Source: Clostridium_AD sp050717535 (lineage in GTDB: Bacteria; Bacillota; Clostridia; Clostridiales; Clostridiaceae). From it: a stretch of DNA of 64,000 bases. Numbering within the stretch: the first letter of the stretch is position 1; each line of letters starts with the position of its first letter. Position numbers and translations under genes: made by a program. The DNA lies in assembly GCF_050717535.1 (NCBI RefSeq), contig NZ_JBOITM010000083.1:1-64000 (forward strand), written 5' to 3'. Under the pieces are notes generated by a model that was not told where the DNA came from, did no database searches, and was given only the letters and a program-made list of their open reading frames with translations. Shown piece after piece: positions 53,305 to 60,918 of this stretch.

Positions 53305-54053
53305 TGGCAATAGTATTTAAACCAACTATAGGATTATTAGACGTTCCTACACATTATTGTCCTGGATGTACTCATGGATTGATTCATAGATTAGTAGCAG
53401 AAGTACTTGAAGAGTTAGATATAATAGATAAAACTATAGGGGTAGCTCCAGTTGGATGTTCTGTTTTAGCATATGACTATTTTGCCTGTGATATGTTTGA
53501 AGCAGCACATGGAAGAGCACCAGCAGTTGCTACAGGAATTAAAAGATCTAATCCAGATGCAGTGGTATTTACATACCAAGGAGATGGAGATCTTGCAGCA
53601 ATAGGTACCGCTGAAATAGTACATGCGGCGACTCGTGGAGAAAACATTGTTACTATCTTCGTAAATAACTGTATTTACGGTATGACGGGTGGACAAATGG
53701 CTCCGACTACACTTCCAGGTCAAGTAACAGAAACTACACCTTATGGAAGAGATGTAAAGATTCAAGGATACCCAATTAGAGTATCAGAAATGATATCAAC
53801 TCTGGCAGGTGCTTGTTATGTAGAAAGAGTAGCTGTAGATAATGTTCCTAATGTTAATAAAGCTAAAAAAGCTATAAAGAAAGCTTTCCAAAATGCAATT
53901 GATGGGAAAGGGTTCTCAATGGTGGAAGTATTATCAATATGCCCAACTAACTGGGGATTATCACCTCAGGAGTCAATGGAATGGCTACGAGATAATATGA
54001 TGCCATTTTATACTCTTGGAGTTAAAAAAGATACAACTGGGGAGGTTGAATAG
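53304..54053 (+). CDS. 2-oxoacid:ferredoxin oxidoreductase, beta (TPP) subunit
   Basis: The protein has 249 residues. HYCPGCTHGLIHRL at the N-terminus and the thiamine diphosphate motif GDGDLAAIGTAEIVHAATRG ... NNCIYGMTGGQMAPTT are clear. It decarboxylates the oxoacid. Confidence 0.95.
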   Translation: MAIVFKPTIGLLDVPTHYCPGCTHGLIHRLVAEVLEELDIIDKTIGVAPVGCSVLAYDYFACDMFEAAHGRAPAVATGIKRSNPDAVVFTYQGDGDLAAIGTAEIVHAATRGENIVTIFVNNCIYGMTGGQMAPTTLPGQVTETTPYGRDVKIQGYPIRVSEMISTLAGACYVERVAVDNVPNVNKAKKAIKKAFQNAIDGKGFSMVEVLSICPTNWGLSPQESMEWLRDNMMPFYTLGVKKDTTGEVE

Positions 54054-54054
54054 T

Positions 54055-54585
54055 ATGGCATCTCAAGAAATTATATTTGCAGGATTTGGTGGTCAAGGTA
54101 CACTTTCAATGGGAAAATTTTTAGCATATGCAGGAATGGATGCCAATATGAACGTTTCGTGGCTTCCATCTTATGGACCAGAAATGCGTGGAGGTACTGC
54201 TAACTGCTCAGTTATACTTTCTGATGAGCTAGTTGGTTCACCAATAATCAATGATGCAAACACATTGGTAGTTATGAATAGACCTTCTCTTGATAAGTTT
54301 GAAACTACCTTAGTTAAAGGTGGACTATTAATAATGGATTCTGACCTTGTAGATAGAATGCCTACTAGAAATGATATAGAAGTAATATGTGTTCCAGCTC
54401 AAACAGAAGCTATGAAAATTGGAAGCAAGCAGATTGCTAACATGGTACTTTTAGGAGCTTTAGTAAAGAGAACGGGAATAGTAACTATGGAAGGATTAGT
54501 AGAGGCTTTAAAAGCTCATGGTAAAGAAAGATTTTTCGAGATAAACAAAAAAGCGCTTGAAATAGGAGCTTCATATATCAAGTAG
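54055..54585 (+). CDS. 2-oxoacid:ferredoxin oxidoreductase, gamma subunit
   Basis: The protein has 176 residues from MASQEIIFAGFGGQGTLSMG, with the family motifs SYGPEMRGGTANCSV and the ATG at 54055 after GGGGAGG. It binds CoA. Last gene of the delta-alpha-beta-gamma operon. Confidence 0.94.
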   Translation: MASQEIIFAGFGGQGTLSMGKFLAYAGMDANMNVSWLPSYGPEMRGGTANCSVILSDELVGSPIINDANTLVVMNRPSLDKFETTLVKGGLLIMDSDLVDRMPTRNDIEVICVPAQTEAMKIGSKQIANMVLLGALVKRTGIVTMEGLVEALKAHGKERFFEINKKALEIGASYIK

Positions 54586-54591
54586 GAAAGA

Positions 54592-54825
54592 AAAAAGTAT
54601 CTATTACTACAACTTCAGTTCGCTTTGCTAAGGAATTCTAAACAAATTTTATTGAAAGATGCTAAAAATTACAAACTCGCTTCCCCTTAGTATTCCTCAT
54701 GGGCACACAACAATTCTCAATTGTTGTGTGCTCAAACATGTAATTTTCTTAACGCATATTTCATTAAAGTTAGTTGTGAATTACTAAGGCTTGCTCTCAT
54801 GAAGTTTGCGTAATAGATACTTTTT
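54592..54825. repeat. Long palindromic element, copy B
   Basis: An imperfect inverted repeat with about 90-bp arms, ends AAAAAGTATCTATTAC on both sides, blocks TTAGTAATTC and ATTGAAAGATGC / GCATATTTCATTAA, an inner stem AAAATTAC / GTAATTTT with flanking CAAACTCG and GCTCAAAC, and a perfect innermost hairpin GCACACAACAATT-CTC-AATTGTTGTGTGC. Homologous to 39019-39199 in reverse orientation. Confidence 0.85.
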
Positions 54826-54884
54826 ATGCTACTTGATATATGAAGCTCTATTAAAACAGTAAGGATAAGGAACATCGAGAACAT

Positions 54885-54922
54885 CAAGAAAAGGCTGCTG
54901 GTAAACCAGTAGCCTTTTCTTG
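54885..54922. terminator. Hairpin terminator
   Basis: CAAGAAAAGGCTGCTGG pairs with CCAGTAGCCTTTTCTTG (one mismatch-like G-T). The A-run on one side and T-run on the other allow termination from both directions, between the oxidoreductase operon and the minus-strand membrane gene. Confidence 0.8.
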
Positions 54923-54976
54923 TGATGAGGTCCGAGTAAAAGAAAAATGTGAATTGAGTACAATTACATAATATTT

Positions 54977-55381
54977 TCATTTTATCAATCGCATTAATAT
55001 GCGATTAAACCAATAAAAGAAAATTCCATATAATAATCCTACAATTGTGATGACAGCCAACCAAATTGCGTTATTTAATAAACCGATACTTAAAAATTGC
55101 TGAAAATTTATAAGTATTACTAATAAGCCAACAGCTAAGCCTCCAAAGGTAGAGAACATTAGATTTTTAATAAAAAGTTTATTAGCTGAACAAAATAGTT
55201 TGGGCAGAAATACTTTTAGATATAAAAATTGGATACCATCAAGAAAAGCAGTTAAAAGAACAAGCCAAAGAAATCCAATTGGTGGTGGTTTGTCTGCTCC
55301 TAGAAGAAATATGATTGTCCAACCAAAGAAAAATGAAAATTCATTTATATACATGATTTTTTTGTATGAAAATTTATCCAT
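54977..55381 (-). CDS. Small multi-pass membrane protein, unknown
   Basis: The protein has 134 residues from an ATG at 55381 preceded by AAGGAG on the minus strand. Four hydrophobic segments (FSFFFGWTIIFLLG, IGFLWLVLLTAFLDGIQF, FGGLAVGLLVILINF, AIWLAVITIVGLLYGIFFYW). No family recognised. Confidence 0.7.
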   Translation of the reverse strand: MDKFSYKKIMYINEFSFFFGWTIIFLLGADKPPPIGFLWLVLLTAFLDGIQFLYLKVFLPKLFCSANKLFIKNLMFSTFGGLAVGLLVILINFQQFLSIGLLNNAIWLAVITIVGLLYGIFFYWFNRILMRLIK

Positions 55382-55739
55382 TGAAACAATTCTCCTTAAA
55401 TACACTATTGGGATAAATATAATATGACAGTAACCTTAATTCAATCATATCATTAATATTAGAAACTGGATATGAAAAATCTAAAGTATTATTTTATAGC
55501 AAAACATATCATTGTTAATGACATAATTTACGTCAAATTATTAGCTTTTTTAGTTGAAGGAAATGAGATATATCTCCAAAACACAAATGCAAAAATAGTA
55601 AGAGGAAACCACATCACTATAGGTTAAATTAATCACAATATTTCAAGATAGACATATAATATATGTATTAACAATATTAATATATATATTAATATAATAA
55701 ATATATATTAAAAAATAATTAATATAATCAATTTATATA
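55382..55739. other. Intergenic, AT-rich, nothing else recognised
   Basis: About 360 bp between two divergent genes. The right half is almost pure A/T with repeated ATTAATATA words. Besides the promoter that follows I see no gene, RNA or repeat of note. Confidence 0.6.
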
Positions 55740-55768
55740 TTGACTATATTAATTATTGGCAATATAAT
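55740..55768 (+). promoter_or_regulatory. Sigma-A promoter of the DUF2089 operon
   Basis: TTGACT (55740-55745) and TATAAT (55763-55768) are 17 bp apart. Confidence 0.75.
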
Positions 55769-55793
55769 AGTATAGAGGAAGAAGGTGCTAAAA

Positions 55794-56162
55794 TTGGCTT
55801 ATAAAATATTGTGTAAATGTCCAGTTTGTAGTTCGAAATTAAAAGTAACTAGGCTTAAATGTGATGAATGTGACACTACTGTTGAAAATCAATTTGAATT
55901 ATCAAAATTTGATTATTTGAATAGTGAGCAGCTATATTTCATTGAAGTATTCTTAAAATCTAGAGGGAATATTAAGGACGTGGAAAAAGAACTTGGAATA
56001 TCATATCCAACAGTTAGAGCAAAGCTAGACGAGGTTATTATTGCACTTGGGTATACTGTTTTAAAGCAAAAACCTTCTGTTGATAAAAAGGATGTAGTAG
56101 ATATGTTAGAAAAAGGTGAAATAACTGCTGACGAAGCATTAATAATGTTAAATGGAAAGTAA
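55794..56162 (+). CDS. DUF2089-family protein with zinc ribbon and HTH
   Basis: The protein has about 122 residues from TTG 55794. A zinc ribbon (CKCPVCSSKLKVTRLKCDEC) precedes a helix-turn-helix-like region (SRGNIKDVEKELGISYPTVR) and a C-terminal short motif (VVDMLEKGEITADEALIMLN) that recurs in the next protein. Probably a transcription regulator. Confidence 0.85.
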   Translation: MAYKILCKCPVCSSKLKVTRLKCDECDTTVENQFELSKFDYLNSEQLYFIEVFLKSRGNIKDVEKELGISYPTVRAKLDEVIIALGYTVLKQKPSVDKKDVVDMLEKGEITADEALIMLNGK

Positions 56163-56209
56163 CTAATCTGTAAAAAGAGAGTTTGAGCTATAAAAAGGGG
56201 GTTTATATA

Positions 56210-56626
56210 ATGAATGATGAAATCTCAAGAATATTAAAAATGGTTGAAGAAGGTAAAATTGATTCGAAAAAAGCTATGCAGCTTATAGAAGCGCTAAAGG
56301 GAGAAAGTAAAGAATTTGTTACTTTAGAAAAATCACCATTAAAAAACAATAGTCAAAGTAACAGTAAATTTAAAGTAAAAATGCTCAGAATAAAAGTAAG
56401 GTCTAAAGAGAATGATATTGTTAATATTAACCTACCGCTGGCATTTGTAAGTGGTATGATAAAAACCTTTGGAAAAATTCCCAATGTTAATGTTAATGGT
56501 ATGAGTGACATAGATATGGATGCTATGACGCAAACTATATTAGAGGCCATAGATGGCGGTGTAGGTGGTAAGATTGTTGATATAAAAACTGGAGATGGAG
56601 ATGTGGTAGAGGTTGTTATAGAATAG
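56210..56626 (+). CDS. SHOCT-like protein downstream of DUF2089
   Basis: The protein has 138 residues from ATG 56210 after GGGGG. The N-terminal ISRILKMVEEGKIDSKKAMQ resembles the C-terminal motif of the DUF2089 protein, and the rest (VNINLPLAFVSGMIKTFGKI, then IDGGVGGKIVDIKTGDGDVV) is conserved in clostridial partners of DUF2089. Function unknown. Confidence 0.78.
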   Translation: MNDEISRILKMVEEGKIDSKKAMQLIEALKGESKEFVTLEKSPLKNNSQSNSKFKVKMLRIKVRSKENDIVNINLPLAFVSGMIKTFGKIPNVNVNGMSDIDMDAMTQTILEAIDGGVGGKIVDIKTGDGDVVEVVIE

Positions 56627-56649
56627 ATCTAGAATTTTAGAGGTGCAAA

Positions 56650-56742
56650 ATGGGGATTTATATTAAAACAGAAGAAGGTAGAAAACTAAGAATTTCAAGA
56701 GTGAAATATTTTATAATTCCACTAGTAATCCGAAAAAAATAA
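56650..56742 (+). CDS. 30-residue peptide at the end of the DUF2089 operon
   Basis: ATG 56650 with AGAGGTG before it encodes 30 residues, GIYIKTEEGRKLRISRVKYF then IIPLVIRKK. It resembles the beginning of the short proteins that often end such operons, but stops early, right at a terminator. It may be a real peptide or a truncated gene. Confidence 0.4.
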   Translation: MGIYIKTEEGRKLRISRVKYFIIPLVIRKK

Positions 56743-56764
56743 TCCAAAATGGGTTATTTTTTTT
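56737..56764 (+). terminator. Terminator of the DUF2089 operon
   Basis: AATAATCC pairs with GGGTTATT around AAAAT and is followed by eight Ts. Confidence 0.82.
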
Positions 56765-56889
56765 AGTTAAATTATACATATATAGCAGGGCTTTTTTACA
56801 AGTAGTTATTATTGTAGTATAATGCAAACTAGTTTATAATTAAATTGTATCTATTTATACTGTAGATTTAATTGAATTATTTAGTTGGA

Positions 56890-56945
56890 TTAATGCGCGT
56901 CAACTGCCAGCTACCCTAAAGGGATAGTGGTTTTACACTTAAATT
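56890..56945 (+). promoter_or_regulatory. GC-rich hairpin in the glmM leader
   Basis: CCAGCTACCC and GGGATAGTGG pair around TAAA (one bulge), inside a GC-rich island 25-85 bp before glmM in otherwise AT-rich sequence. It looks like a structured 5' leader. I do not recognise the class. Confidence 0.45.
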
Positions 56946-56974
56946 TATAAAAAATTAAGAAAGAGGTAGAAAAT

Positions 56975-58324
56975 ATGAGTAGAATATTCGGAACAGATGG
57001 AGTACGAGGTATAGCAAATACAGAATTAACGAGTGCACTTGCATATAATTTAGGAAGAGCTGGAGCTTTTGTATTAACAGACTCAGCTCACAAACCTAAA
57101 ATTATAGTAGGAATGGATACAAGAGTGTCAGGGGATATGTTAGAATCAGCACTAGTTGCAGGAATTTTATCTGTAGGAGCTGAGGCAATATGTCTTGGAG
57201 TTGTTCCTACACCAGCGGTAGCATATTTAACTAGAAAATATGGAGCAGATGCAGGGGTTGTTATTTCAGCTTCTCATAACCCAGTAGAATATAATGGAAT
57301 AAAGTTTTTTGATAGAAAGGGTTTCAAATTATCTGATGAATTAGAGGATACAATACAAGCAGTTATTGAAGGTGATTTTAAAGAAGTACCCTCACCAATA
57401 GCTGGAGATTTAGGTAAAAAAACAGTTAAGCTAAACGGCATTGAGGATTATATAGAATTTGCTAAATCAACTATTGCAGGAGATTTAAAAGGACTTAAAA
57501 TAGCATTAGATTGTGCTAATGGGGCTTCTTACATTACTTCAGTAAAAGCTATACGATCACTTGGTGCAGAAGTTTTAGTTATTAACAATGATCCAGATGG
57601 TGTAAATATAAACAAAGACTGTGGATCTACCCATCCAGAACACTTAATGGCCTTTGTTAAAGAAAATCATTGTAACTTAGGATTAGCTTTTGATGGTGAT
57701 GCAGACAGATGTTTAGCTGTGGATGAAAAAGGAAACCTTATAAATGGAGACTTTATAATTGCTATTTGTGCTAAACACCTAAAGGACACAGGAAAATTAA
57801 CTAAAGATACAGTAGTAGTAACAGTTATGAGCAATTTAGGCCTTGATATTGCAATGAAGCAGGAAAACATAACTACAGTGAAAACTAAAGTAGGAGATAG
57901 ATATGTTCTTGAAAAAATGCAACAAGAAGGTTATAGCCTAGGCGGAGAGCAATCAGGTCATGTAATTTTCCTGGATTTTAATACAACAGGAGATGGACTT
58001 GTATCAGGACTTCAATTAGCCACCGTAATTAAAGAATCAGGAAAATCACTATCTGAGCTAGCATCAATGATGACAGAACTTCCACAAGTACTTGTTAATG
58101 CAATGGTGCCAAACGATAAAAATGACATCCATGAAACTGATAGCGAAATAGTGGAAGAAATTAAAAAAATAGAAAAAAGGTTAAATGGCTGTGGAAGAGT
58201 GCTTATTAGACCTTCAGGTACAGAACCTTTAGTGAGAGTAATGTTGGAGGGTAAAATTCAAAGTGAATTAAACGAAATGGCACATTCTCTTGCAAAATTA
58301 ATCGAAGAGAAAGCAAACATGTAG
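56975..58324 (+). CDS. glmM: Phosphoglucosamine mutase
   Basis: The protein has 449 residues. The catalytic phosphoserine is in VVISASHNPVEYNG near residue 101, the metal-binding loop is AFDGDADRC, and RPSGTEPLVRVM closes the protein. It converts glucosamine-6-P to glucosamine-1-P for cell wall synthesis, acting just after GlmS. In Bacillus glmM follows cdaA-cdaR; here about 11 kb of fermentation genes separate them. Confidence 0.97.
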   Translation: MSRIFGTDGVRGIANTELTSALAYNLGRAGAFVLTDSAHKPKIIVGMDTRVSGDMLESALVAGILSVGAEAICLGVVPTPAVAYLTRKYGADAGVVISASHNPVEYNGIKFFDRKGFKLSDELEDTIQAVIEGDFKEVPSPIAGDLGKKTVKLNGIEDYIEFAKSTIAGDLKGLKIALDCANGASYITSVKAIRSLGAEVLVINNDPDGVNINKDCGSTHPEHLMAFVKENHCNLGLAFDGDADRCLAVDEKGNLINGDFIIAICAKHLKDTGKLTKDTVVVTVMSNLGLDIAMKQENITTVKTKVGDRYVLEKMQQEGYSLGGEQSGHVIFLDFNTTGDGLVSGLQLATVIKESGKSLSELASMMTELPQVLVNAMVPNDKNDIHETDSEIVEEIKKIEKRLNGCGRVLIRPSGTEPLVRVMLEGKIQSELNEMAHSLAKLIEEKANM

Positions 58325-58390
58325 ATTCATTTGTATGTTTTAATTATACCGAAAGAAAGTAACAATTCAATGAATTTATTGTTAAAAGCA

Positions 58391-58420
58391 TTGACGTTTA
58401 GGGTGTAAGATGAATATAAT
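58391..58420 (+). promoter_or_regulatory. Sigma-A promoter of glmS
   Basis: TTGACG (58391-58396) and TATAAT (58415-58420) are 18 bp apart. Transcription would begin inside or just before the hairpin at 58421. Confidence 0.7.
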
Positions 58421-58460
58421 AAACTGAAAGCTTGTGAAAAGGTACATAAGCTTTCAGTTT
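58421..58460 (+). terminator. Hairpin between glmM and the glmS ribozyme
   Basis: AAACTGAAAGCTT pairs with AAGCTTTCAGTTT, with a loop of about 14 nt, followed by ATTTGATATT. It is probably the glmM terminator, but because of the overlapping promoter it could also be the 5' hairpin of the glmS transcript. Confidence 0.65.
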
Positions 58461-58499
58461 ATTTGATATTAAGGCAAAGGAGGATAGAGGTATTTTATG

Positions 58500-58665
58500 A
58501 TTTTAAAGCGCCAGGACTCATTAGGAGTATTAGGAAGTTTGATGCACTGTGAGTTGACGAGGATGGGGAGTATCGAATCTTCGGCGGATGCCCCGCGGTA
58601 GCGCACTACCGTTAATGATTGATAAACGCGAAAAGTGATTTTCGTAACAATATCAATCTGGTGTT
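58500..58665 (+). ncRNA. glmS ribozyme (glucosamine-6-phosphate activated)
   Basis: The conserved core is plain to see: AAAGCGCCAGGACT at the cleavage site, TTGACGAGGATGGGGAGTAT, TCGAATCTTCGGCGGATGCC and CCGCGG, then the P3-P4 region. By family rules cleavage falls between A58507 and G58508. When glucosamine-6-P is plentiful the RNA cuts itself and the glmS message is degraded. Confidence 0.96.
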
Positions 58666-58689
58666 AAAACCTTTATAAATATTATAGCA

Positions 58690-58790
58690 CCTTTAGGCGG
58701 TGAGCATTATCGTTAGGTTATGAGCAGTGTCTTTAGATGATAAATTAATTAGCATATTTCATTAGATTATTAAGTATGCTCAATTAATTT
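58690..58790 (+). repeat. Degenerate GCA...TTAG...ATGA repeats between ribozyme and glmS
   Basis: Four units that start with GCA and contain TTAG then a GATGA or ATTA block (GCACCTTTAGGCGGTGA, GCATTATCGTTAGGTTATGA, GCAGTGTCTTTAGATGATAA, GCATATTTCATTAGATTATT) lie head to tail. Some units can fold into small hairpins. They resemble the pair before citC. Confidence 0.4.
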
Positions 58791-58823
58791 GTGCAAAATT
58801 TTAAATTAGAGAGGAAGATAAAT

Positions 58824-60650
58824 ATGTGCGGAATAGTTGGATATGTTGGAAAAAAACAAGCATCATCAATTTTAATAGAAGGTCTTAGAAAATTAGAATA
58901 TAGAGGATACGATTCAGCAGGAGTCGCAATTATAGATAATGGGGTTTTAAATGTAACTAAATGCAAGGGAAGACTTGCAAATTTAGAAGCTCAATTATTA
59001 GAAGAACCACTTAAAGGAAATGTTGGAATAGGTCATACTAGGTGGGCTACTCATGGTAAACCATCAGATGAAAATTCTCACCCACATACTAATGAAAGTG
59101 GAACTATTAGTGTAGTTCATAATGGAATTATAGAGAATTATATCCATTTAAGAGAATGGTTAATTGCTAAGGGATATAAATTTACATCCGAAACTGATTC
59201 AGAAGTAATACCACACCTTATAGATTTTTACTATGATGGGGATATAGTTGATGCGGTTATGAAAACTGTTACTAAAATGGAAGGTAGCTATGCTATAGCA
59301 GTAGTTACAAGTAATGAACCAGATAAATTAGTGGCAGTAAGAAAAGATAGCCCGTTAATAGTAGGACTTGGCAAAGATGAATTTTATGTAGCTTCAGATA
59401 TACCAGCAGTATTAAATCATACAAGAGAGGTATATTTATTAGAAGACAAGGAATTTGTTGTAATTTCTAATGATGGAATAAAACTTCTTGACGCAGAAGG
59501 CAAAACTATAAATAAAGAAATTTTCCATGTAACCTGGAATGCAGAAGCTGCTGAAAAAGGTGGATATGAGCATTTTATGTTAAAAGAAATCCATGAACAA
59601 CCAAAGGCAATTAGAGACACTATGACTTCAAGAATAGTCTTAGGAGAACCAATTACACTTGATGATATAAATATAACTAAAGAGCAAATTAAAGATTTAA
59701 ATAAAATATATATAGTAGCTTGCGGAACTGCATACAATGCAGGAGTTGTAGGTAAATACGTTATAGAAAAACTTGCAAGAATACCAGTTGAACTAGATAT
59801 AGCTTCTGAGTTTAAATATAGAGATCCAATAATGGATAAAAACACACTTATGATAGTTATTAGTCAATCTGGAGAAACTGCAGACACTATGTCGGCCTTA
59901 AGGCTTGCAAAGTCAAAAGGTGCAAGAGTTATAGCAGTAACTAATGTTGTAGGTAGCGCAGCTTCAAGGGAAGCAGATGATGTACTATATACTTGGGCAG
60001 GACCTGAAATAGCAGTTGCATCTACTAAAGCTTATGTAACTCAGCTTATAGCAATGTATATAATAGCATTATTCTTTGCTCAGAACAAAGAAACATTAAG
60101 CATAGAAGAAATTGAAGAAATTAAAATAGCTATGATGGAACTTCCAGAAAAAGCAGAAGAAGTTTTGAAGAATAAAGAAACTGTGCAAAAATTCACAGCA
60201 AAAACTTACATGCACAAAGATATGTTCTTCATAGGACGTGGACTTGACTATGCAGTAGCACTGGAAGGTTCATTAAAGCTTAAAGAAATATCATATATTC
60301 ATTCAGATGCTTATCCAGCAGGAGAGCTAAAACATGGTCCTATAGCGCTTATGGAAGAAGGAACTATAGTTATAGCACTAGCTACTCAAGAAGTAATATT
60401 TGATAAGATGGTAAGTAATATAAGAGAGCTAGCAACTAGAGGAGCAAAAGTATTTGCGTTTGCACCAGAAGGTCACACTGAAATTGAAAAATCAGTTCAT
60501 TCTGTAACTTATATACCAAAAGTAATGGATATATTAGCGCCAGTAATTTCAGTAATTCCACTACAATTATTAGCTTACTATATGGCAATCCAAAAAGGTT
60601 GCGACGTTGATAAGCCAAGAAATTTGGCGAAATCTGTAACTGTGGAATAG
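58824..60650 (+). CDS. glmS: Glutamine-fructose-6-phosphate aminotransferase
   Basis: The protein has 608 residues from MCGIVGYVGKKQASSILIEG; Cys2 is the glutaminase nucleophile after Met removal. Two SIS domains follow (VISQSGETADTMSALRLAKS, then YPAGELKHGPIALM). The end DKPRNLAKSVTVE is the conserved GlmS tail, whose coding sequence is the Tn7 attachment site. ATG 58824 after AGAGGAAG. A Tn7-like element sits 21 bp after the stop. Confidence 0.97.
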   Translation: MCGIVGYVGKKQASSILIEGLRKLEYRGYDSAGVAIIDNGVLNVTKCKGRLANLEAQLLEEPLKGNVGIGHTRWATHGKPSDENSHPHTNESGTISVVHNGIIENYIHLREWLIAKGYKFTSETDSEVIPHLIDFYYDGDIVDAVMKTVTKMEGSYAIAVVTSNEPDKLVAVRKDSPLIVGLGKDEFYVASDIPAVLNHTREVYLLEDKEFVVISNDGIKLLDAEGKTINKEIFHVTWNAEAAEKGGYEHFMLKEIHEQPKAIRDTMTSRIVLGEPITLDDINITKEQIKDLNKIYIVACGTAYNAGVVGKYVIEKLARIPVELDIASEFKYRDPIMDKNTLMIVISQSGETADTMSALRLAKSKGARVIAVTNVVGSAASREADDVLYTWAGPEIAVASTKAYVTQLIAMYIIALFFAQNKETLSIEEIEEIKIAMMELPEKAEEVLKNKETVQKFTAKTYMHKDMFFIGRGLDYAVALEGSLKLKEISYIHSDAYPAGELKHGPIALMEEGTIVIALATQEVIFDKMVSNIRELATRGAKVFAFAPEGHTEIEKSVHSVTYIPKVMDILAPVISVIPLQLLAYYMAIQKGCDVDKPRNLAKSVTVE

Positions 60651-60680
60651 GTTCCCCTGCTTGGTTACAGATGTTGTAGC

Positions 60681-60780
60681 TTTATAAAAGAGTTTGATTA
60701 TTTATAAAAGAGTTTGATTATTTATAAAAAAGTTTGACCATTTATAAAAAAGATTGATTATTTATAAAAAAGTTTGATTG
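60681..60780. repeat. Five tandem 20-bp repeats, putative TnsB binding sites
   Basis: Units start at 60681, 60701, 60721, 60741 and 60761. The consensus is TTTATAAAARAGTTTGATTA; units 1 and 2 are identical. Tn7 has four overlapping TnsB sites of similar core (ACAATAAAGTCT) in its tns-proximal end, so a binding-site role is inferred. No spacers, hence not CRISPR. Confidence 0.82.
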
Positions 60781-60853
60781 AAAGTATCTATTTTGGGCAT
60801 GCTATGTTTGAGAATGTAGTATGACTAAGATTAAAACAAAACAATTTAAGATT

Positions 60854-60899
60854 AACTGCACATTCTCATTTAAGGTGAGAGTGTGCAGTTTTTTATTTT
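60854..60899 (+). terminator. Terminator between the transposon end and tnsA
   Basis: AACTGCACATTCTCA pairs with TGAGAGTGTGCAGTT (one A-G type mismatch or wobble) followed by TTTTATTTT. It would stop read-through from glmS into tnsA. Confidence 0.85.
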
Positions 60900-60918
60900 A
60901 TAAATGGAGATGAATTGA

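Noticed and set aside
54732..54980. 82-codon frame on the minus strand
   Set aside because: It lies mostly inside the palindromic element and the terminator after it, and has no ribosome binding site.
60681..60780. Possible CRISPR array
   Set aside because: The five 20-bp units are directly adjacent without spacers and sit at a transposon end.
60782..60792. AAGTATCTATT near tnsA as a third copy of the palindrome family
   Set aside because: Only 11 bases match the end of copy B and no second arm follows.
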